From contig CM038710.1 of NCBI GenBank assembly GCA_021613375.1, positions 27,777,763 to 27,841,762 of the forward strand: 64,000 nt of DNA, given 5' to 3'. Both the position numbers and the translations under genes were made by a program. Below, in pieces: positions 59,241 through 64,000 of the stretch. The DNA comes from Megaleporinus macrocephalus (lineage: Eukaryota > Chordata > Actinopteri > Characiformes > Anostomidae). Each line of letters starts with the position of its first letter. The stretch's first letter is position 1. The notes under the pieces are model-generated. The model searched no databases. It was not told where the DNA came from and worked only from the letters and a program-made list of their open reading frames with translations.

Positions 59241-61126
59241 CCATAAGATCACTCCAAAACTCTGAAAGCCTTCCTGAGTAAGAGGCCTCTCACTTACTAA
59301 AGACAAGATTTGAAGTGGGTCAATCAAGCTACGTGTGCGCGCTTGCGGGAGAGCGGAACAATCAGAATCTGTTTTTTCAGTCCCATAAAATCCAAGCAAA
59401 AAAACCCTCCCAACATTTAACCTTTAAATGTCAACTTATTACTGTGCTATGTTATGTAATTAAGGTTATATGGCATGCAATGAATTATGTTTGATAACCA
59501 TTCTATAAGCTTGCAGGTTCAAGTCTGCAAGTCTGACGTTTGTCTGTCAGTCATGAAAGTTTTTGTTAACATTGTTGATACGTCTGTTAAATTTAAACAT
59601 GTCAATAATTAAATGGGAGCTATTATGCTTCTTTAATGTTATGGAGCATGTAAACAGTCTGCAAAGTTATAACACCTAAAACACCACATTGGAATTGCAG
59701 CTCTTTCCTCTGTTGCAAGATGACATCATCTTGTAACACAATTATTATTATTGCGATGCTGCTTTAAGGAAGTTGACCAATCAGAATAGAGTTGGCGAGC
59801 TGCACTGCAACTGTTTTATTACTATGAACAGTCATAGTGGTATGTAACCCTGTCACAATTTTTCGGTACAGTTTGCAGTGTAAGCATGACAGAACACAGA
59901 ACATTCTGAACACATCACAACAACAACAGAAATGTTTTAAAGTGGACTTATTGTGATAATTGTCAGTGTTTATAGTTTTGCTGTGGGAGTCTATAGAATA
60001 CACTTACAAGGCTTCTTTTGCCCTCATGTGTCTTTAAGCCCCTCCTCCCGATAAGGCCAGTGTCCTTTGGTTGGTCAGCTCGCCCACTCTGTTCTTTTAA
60101 CTACTGAATCCAGTGCCTACACTGTAATACCACACTGTTGTTTTAACTTTAAAAGATGTTATTTAAATTTTGAATGATATGTAAACAGAACAAGAATCTT
60201 TGGTTTATGTCTTATCAACTTATTATAACTTCAAAGTTTAAATAACTGTAAATGTTAAGGCAGTACAGACACTACACTGTAATGCAGATTCAAAACCTTC
60301 AAAAAATAACCAACATAAGGTGAGTTCAATAAACCTCAGTATTAAGTAAATAGAAGCATCATTTGTGTTTTGCATTTGTTAGCTTATTGTTTAAAGTAAA
60401 ACTCAGCATTTCAGCATTAACCTGGTTACCTACTTTTAAAGTTTTAAATCTGCATCATGTATTACATTGTAACTGAAAACTGTTTATTAAAATATTTGCA
60501 GTGTTACCACTCTGGCTAGCACATCACTGACATTAGAACGTTCTAGTTTTCATGACCAGTATTAGCGATGTGAGAGTGACGTTAATGAGAATTAGATGCA
60601 TAGTACAATGATATTTGCACTGTAAACACTTACGGATATACAGGACTGGTAAAATTAGGTCAATGGATATCATAAGAAAAGCTGCTTATTAATTAGATGG
60701 TCCAACGGTCTTATGTTTGGTTGCTAACAGTAATGTCTAATCCATAAACAGCCCTTTGCAAATACACCATGCAAAACTGTTAGCACTGATGCAAATGATT
60801 GGTAAATGAACGAACACTGGATACACTAGAGATGGCTGATCTTGTTTTCAATATCAGCTCTGTGCACATACTGATACTGATAAAGCACTTATGACAATGA
60901 AAGTCCTGCTTTGCTCCTTTTTGATTTCAGAGTTTTAGCACCCGCAGATGCTAATAACGGATGCTAACTGGAGTTAGCTAGTTTAGTCTGTACTTGCGTC
61001 TTACAGGGAGAGACAGACAGTCAGAGGAAGAGAGAAACGTAAGAGATCAGAGTCCTGTGGAAAAGCTGTAGCTGTCCGTGCGTGTTTTGCATTTGCAGGA
61101 CTGGAACCCAGAGCCCTGAGGCAGAC

Positions 61127-61164
<38 letters not shown>
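61127..61164. repeat. (CT)n microsatellite
   Basis: About 19 CT units. Confidence 0.95.
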
Positions 61165-61170
<6 letters not shown>

Positions 61171-64000
61171 AGACTGCTATTGTGGTTAACTATCTGTTAA
61201 AAATGCTTGACAGAGTTTTATCCACCAGGGCATGAACAGTGTTGGAGAGCAAAAAAGGATCAGCAAAAACTGCGTATAATATCATCATCAGTGTATTAGT
61301 AAAAAAAAAATTGGCCCAGGGCAACAAATGAGTGATCGCGGAGATATTCAGCGTTAAACAGATACGTTCTGGGCCCAGTTTAGCCTCCAGTAACTGGATC
61401 TGAGCCCGGCCTACTTGTGTAGAGTGAAAATTACTTTAAGCGAAGGATGAAATCACATTTAAGTGTTAGTAAAAGACTATAAACTGTATAAACAGGGAAG
61501 AAATGTGTAAATGTCATGCTTATGGACGCGTCCAACAGGGTCTCTACAAAGGCATTTCTAGGTATTTGGTGTATACTTCATGCAGCACCAGTAATCTATT
61601 AGAGGTGTAATGGTTAATTTTATTTCAAAGTGCATTCAAAGCGCATTAAAAACAAACTTGTTGAAACCAATATGTGTGATATTTAAACAGATATATGCAA
61701 TATTCTCCTCAGACTTTGGTCCATGAGACACGAATGATGGTAGAAACGCAGCATAAGAGATTTACAAACCGCTCTGGCGCTGCTGATATTAAACCAACCG
61801 ATAGCGACCTATTTAGGTTTAATTTAATTTTATCAGACTTTGACAAGCCAATGTTCTATATGTAATACTCTAATAAGCACATAATTCTGACCCACATAAC
61901 ACGTTGGGAGTAGAGTTAGCGACTTAGGTGAAAGCACTGCTGTTTAACTGCTGTAAATATTGAAGAATGTCTTTTAACCCATTATAATTCAGCAATACTT
62001 TAAATACTTTTTAGTGTAATAAAGCAATTAGAATTAGCTTATCATAATAATAAAGTAACAGTTCTTGAACTGAATTGCTGTTTAGTGTATCTAGTGTAAT
62101 TTAGTAAAAAAAAAAAAAAGGTTTTGAATCAAATCTAAAAACAATTAATTGATTCGGTTTGCTGCCAGCACTAATATTTACACCCCACCTATCTGTCTTT
62201 GAACAGATACACATTAAGATGTTTCCCAATGAGTTCGACATTGGCCTCAAATCTCAATAACATGTCTTTAACAGGTGTACAAAGCTTATTTAAAGTATTT
62301 AAAGGCGTGCAAAGCTTACTAAAGTGTTAATTTCCCTGTTTTTCGTGTAGGAGTTGACCATACAGGCCTACCAACTTTCAGAAACATGCATCTTTAAATA
62401 GGGGTTTGCTTCTTCTAACACATACATAGATTATAATGAAGCACAAAAAAGCACAATGAGTATACTTTAAAAAGGCACCTGTGGTCTATGTGCTATTGCC
62501 ACGGGGCAGTGCTGTGAGGTATCACACTCTTAACACAACACACACACACGGGTGAGGATATTTCTGTTTCCGTTGGCATGGAAACTGAAAGCCATCATTT
62601 TCCTCACTTAAAATCTTTCAGCATCCCCCCCTAAAAAAATTCTATTGTAATGAATCAAGCGGCCTGCTTATGGTTTTTGCCAGTTGTTCAGGAGTGAGTG
62701 GGTTGAAAGGTAGACTGGGGGAACGTGAATGAGCGAATTGTTGATTCAGTGTTAAGCATCAGTGTGGTGCTAACCAGACTGCTCGTCTGTTATTGTCTCA
62801 TATGGAATAACGTAGTGGATGACCGGACAGTTGGCTACAATACTGTTAGTCACTGTGTGGATAGCAGTAGTGTTTGTGCATGACTGTATGGTTTGTGTGG
62901 TGTGCGGTGTACATACACCTTAGAACAAAGAGCTACTGTAATACAATAGCAAATATGATGTCTATAGTGATGTATAGAACTTCTATAAAAATTGAGAGTG
63001 AAAACGATAACAGCTGCTGCTTATTAGGGAAAGCTTTTTAATTTCTCTAATAAGGTTTTTATCTTAATGTAACATTGATATTTCTGGTATGCATAAAGCT
63101 CATTCCCTACAAGGTATATCATGAAAAAAAGAGAAAATCCCTGAAAGTGAAATATAACACTTTGAAACTACAAGGGATAACATGGGAATTGTGGGGCAGT
63201 ACATGTATTGCATTTGTTTCATATACAGTTTCTTATTCAAACACAGATACATATACTAAGATCCACTTACATTGTAACAAGCGTCCTGGGTGATCTAATC
63301 ATAAGTGGAATGTACAAGCACTAAGTACAAGTGAGAACAGAGTTAAAAGTGTCTCAGAGATGCAAAATGATCCAAAAAGTCAAATCACCTTTGGAGATGC
63401 TCAGGCATATATATGTCCACACAACATTTGCAGTGTTAACTTGAGGTGCATTTAAATAGCTTATGTATTTTTAATAGGATAATTGTCATAAGGTGTAAAA
63501 CAGAAACATTATTAATAATATTTTAAATTAAGTTATTAGAAACCACAAAGAATTGTGACTTTATAAGTAAAAACCTTGTATGCAGTGAGCTGTGGAGTCA
63601 GTGTGCAGCAGCACTTAGTAAAGCAGGTAGCCTGCCAGCTAATTTCATTGCTTCATTTATCATTATCATTATCATTATCTTTTTCTATATACACTTTGAA
63701 GTGCCAAATCATGGACTGAGCCCTGCATATTTATGTTAATAATATTTTTGTCTTAATTCAGTATATTCTTTTAGCTAATTTTACATATAAAATCTAAAAA
63801 TTAGTATTGTAGCCTCTTAATGCTGCTTCCGCACCACTTACAACGCCTGCCCCCAACAACCAATGGTCAGAGCAAATTTGCGTCCAGGTTATTACATTAT
63901 AGAGAAATGTTACATTTATTTATGTATGATTACAAATCCAGTAAAATGACAGGACATATATTTTACCACAGCAGTCCAGTGTCGCCTAAATGTTTGCTCT

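Larger units (their letters stand above)
46424..64000 (-). other. nol4l: large 5' intron of nol4l (to window edge)
   Basis: I searched the minus strand for the family's MYRQFQDWCL..., KFKFWVKSKGF... and LYVPVK exons and did not find them. The stretch has many simple repeats, GC-rich patches at 47,800-48,000, 48,640-48,900, 49,030-49,280 and 57,380-57,500, one foldback at 47019-47118, and long pyrimidine or purine tracts. An alternative is that part of it is intergenic or promoter sequence of another start site. Confidence 0.65.

Noticed and set aside
58438..59399. Two open frames of 268 and 264 codons on the minus strand
   Set aside because: They are the pyrimidine strand of a purine minisatellite and consist almost only of Ser, Leu, Phe and Pro; both overlapping frames are equally open, as expected from composition.
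61085..61125. 'caggactggaaccca' considered as the first nol4l exon (FQDW region)
   Set aside because: The surrounding codons do not continue as MYRQFQDWCL or LRTYGD in any frame, and no donor follows.
1..64000. CRISPR arrays, operons, prophage, tRNA or rRNA genes
   Set aside because: None seen; regular repeats here are eukaryotic microsatellites and minisatellites, and genes are intron-split.

Overview
This window is vertebrate nuclear DNA, almost certainly from a teleost fish. Genes are split by GT-AG introns of up to 13 kb, microsatellites are very frequent ((TA)n, (CT)n, (GT)n, (GAGAA)n), small fish-type dispersed repeats are scattered through it, and coding exons cover only about 3-4% of the bases. 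The repeat style (a TIR element with a 'CTGTGCAAA' end, 'tctggcccagatctg' repeats, 'gcgacttaca...' repeats) hints at an ostariophysan such as a characin, catfish or knifefish, but this is an impression only. There is no sign of bacterial or viral organisation, no CRISPR array and no tRNA or rRNA gene.

Two genes are recognised, both on the minus strand. At the left edge (532-932) is the first coding exon of a Brk/Frk-family non-receptor tyrosine kinase, most like PTK6. It carries the whole SH3 domain and ends at a clean GTAAGT donor; the SH2 and kinase exons lie beyond base 1. From 11017 to 46423 are ten coding exons of nol4l (nucleolar protein 4-like). They run from the '[14 protein letters not shown]' type exon to the terminal '...[13 protein letters not shown]' stop exon, give 578 residues in frame, and every junction is GT-AG with matching phase. 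The N-terminal roughly 100 residues (the MYRQFQDWCL... and KFWVKSKGF... exons of the family) were not found up to base 64000 and probably lie further right. A 3'UTR may run from 11016 to a poly(A) signal at 4448-4453.

Layout by region: 1-1,100 kinase exon and promoter; 1,100-4,440 intergenic, with a duplicated 311-322 bp repeat and an unrecognised two-exon coiled-coil coding-like segment (2,535-2,912) with a partial second copy; 4,440-11,016 putative nol4l 3'UTR; 11,017-22,662 the clustered 3' exons of nol4l; 22,663-35,728 a 13 kb intron with a GC-box CpG patch at about 33.1 kb that would suit a promoter for the short NOL4L isoform; 35,729-39,090 two exons; 39,091-46,270 an intron with a homeodomain-motif patch and CCAAT boxes; 46,271-46,423 the most 5' exon seen; 46,424-64,000 a large 5' intron rich in pyrimidine and purine tracts, GC-rich patches with RFX-type X-boxes, and a three-copy purine minisatellite.

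NOL4L is a poorly understood nuclear protein. The sequence here shows PxDLS-like CtBP motifs (PTDLS, PVNLS), three psi-K-x-E sumoylation motifs, a long aspartate tract and a very basic helix, which together suggest a transcriptional corepressor-type adaptor. The most interesting leads are a 99-codon open extension past the donor of the 308 bp exon, a 17-base exact decoy copy of an exon's acceptor and start, two roughly 100 bp near-perfect hairpins inside nol4l introns, the homopurine minisatellite, and the orphan coiled-coil segment.
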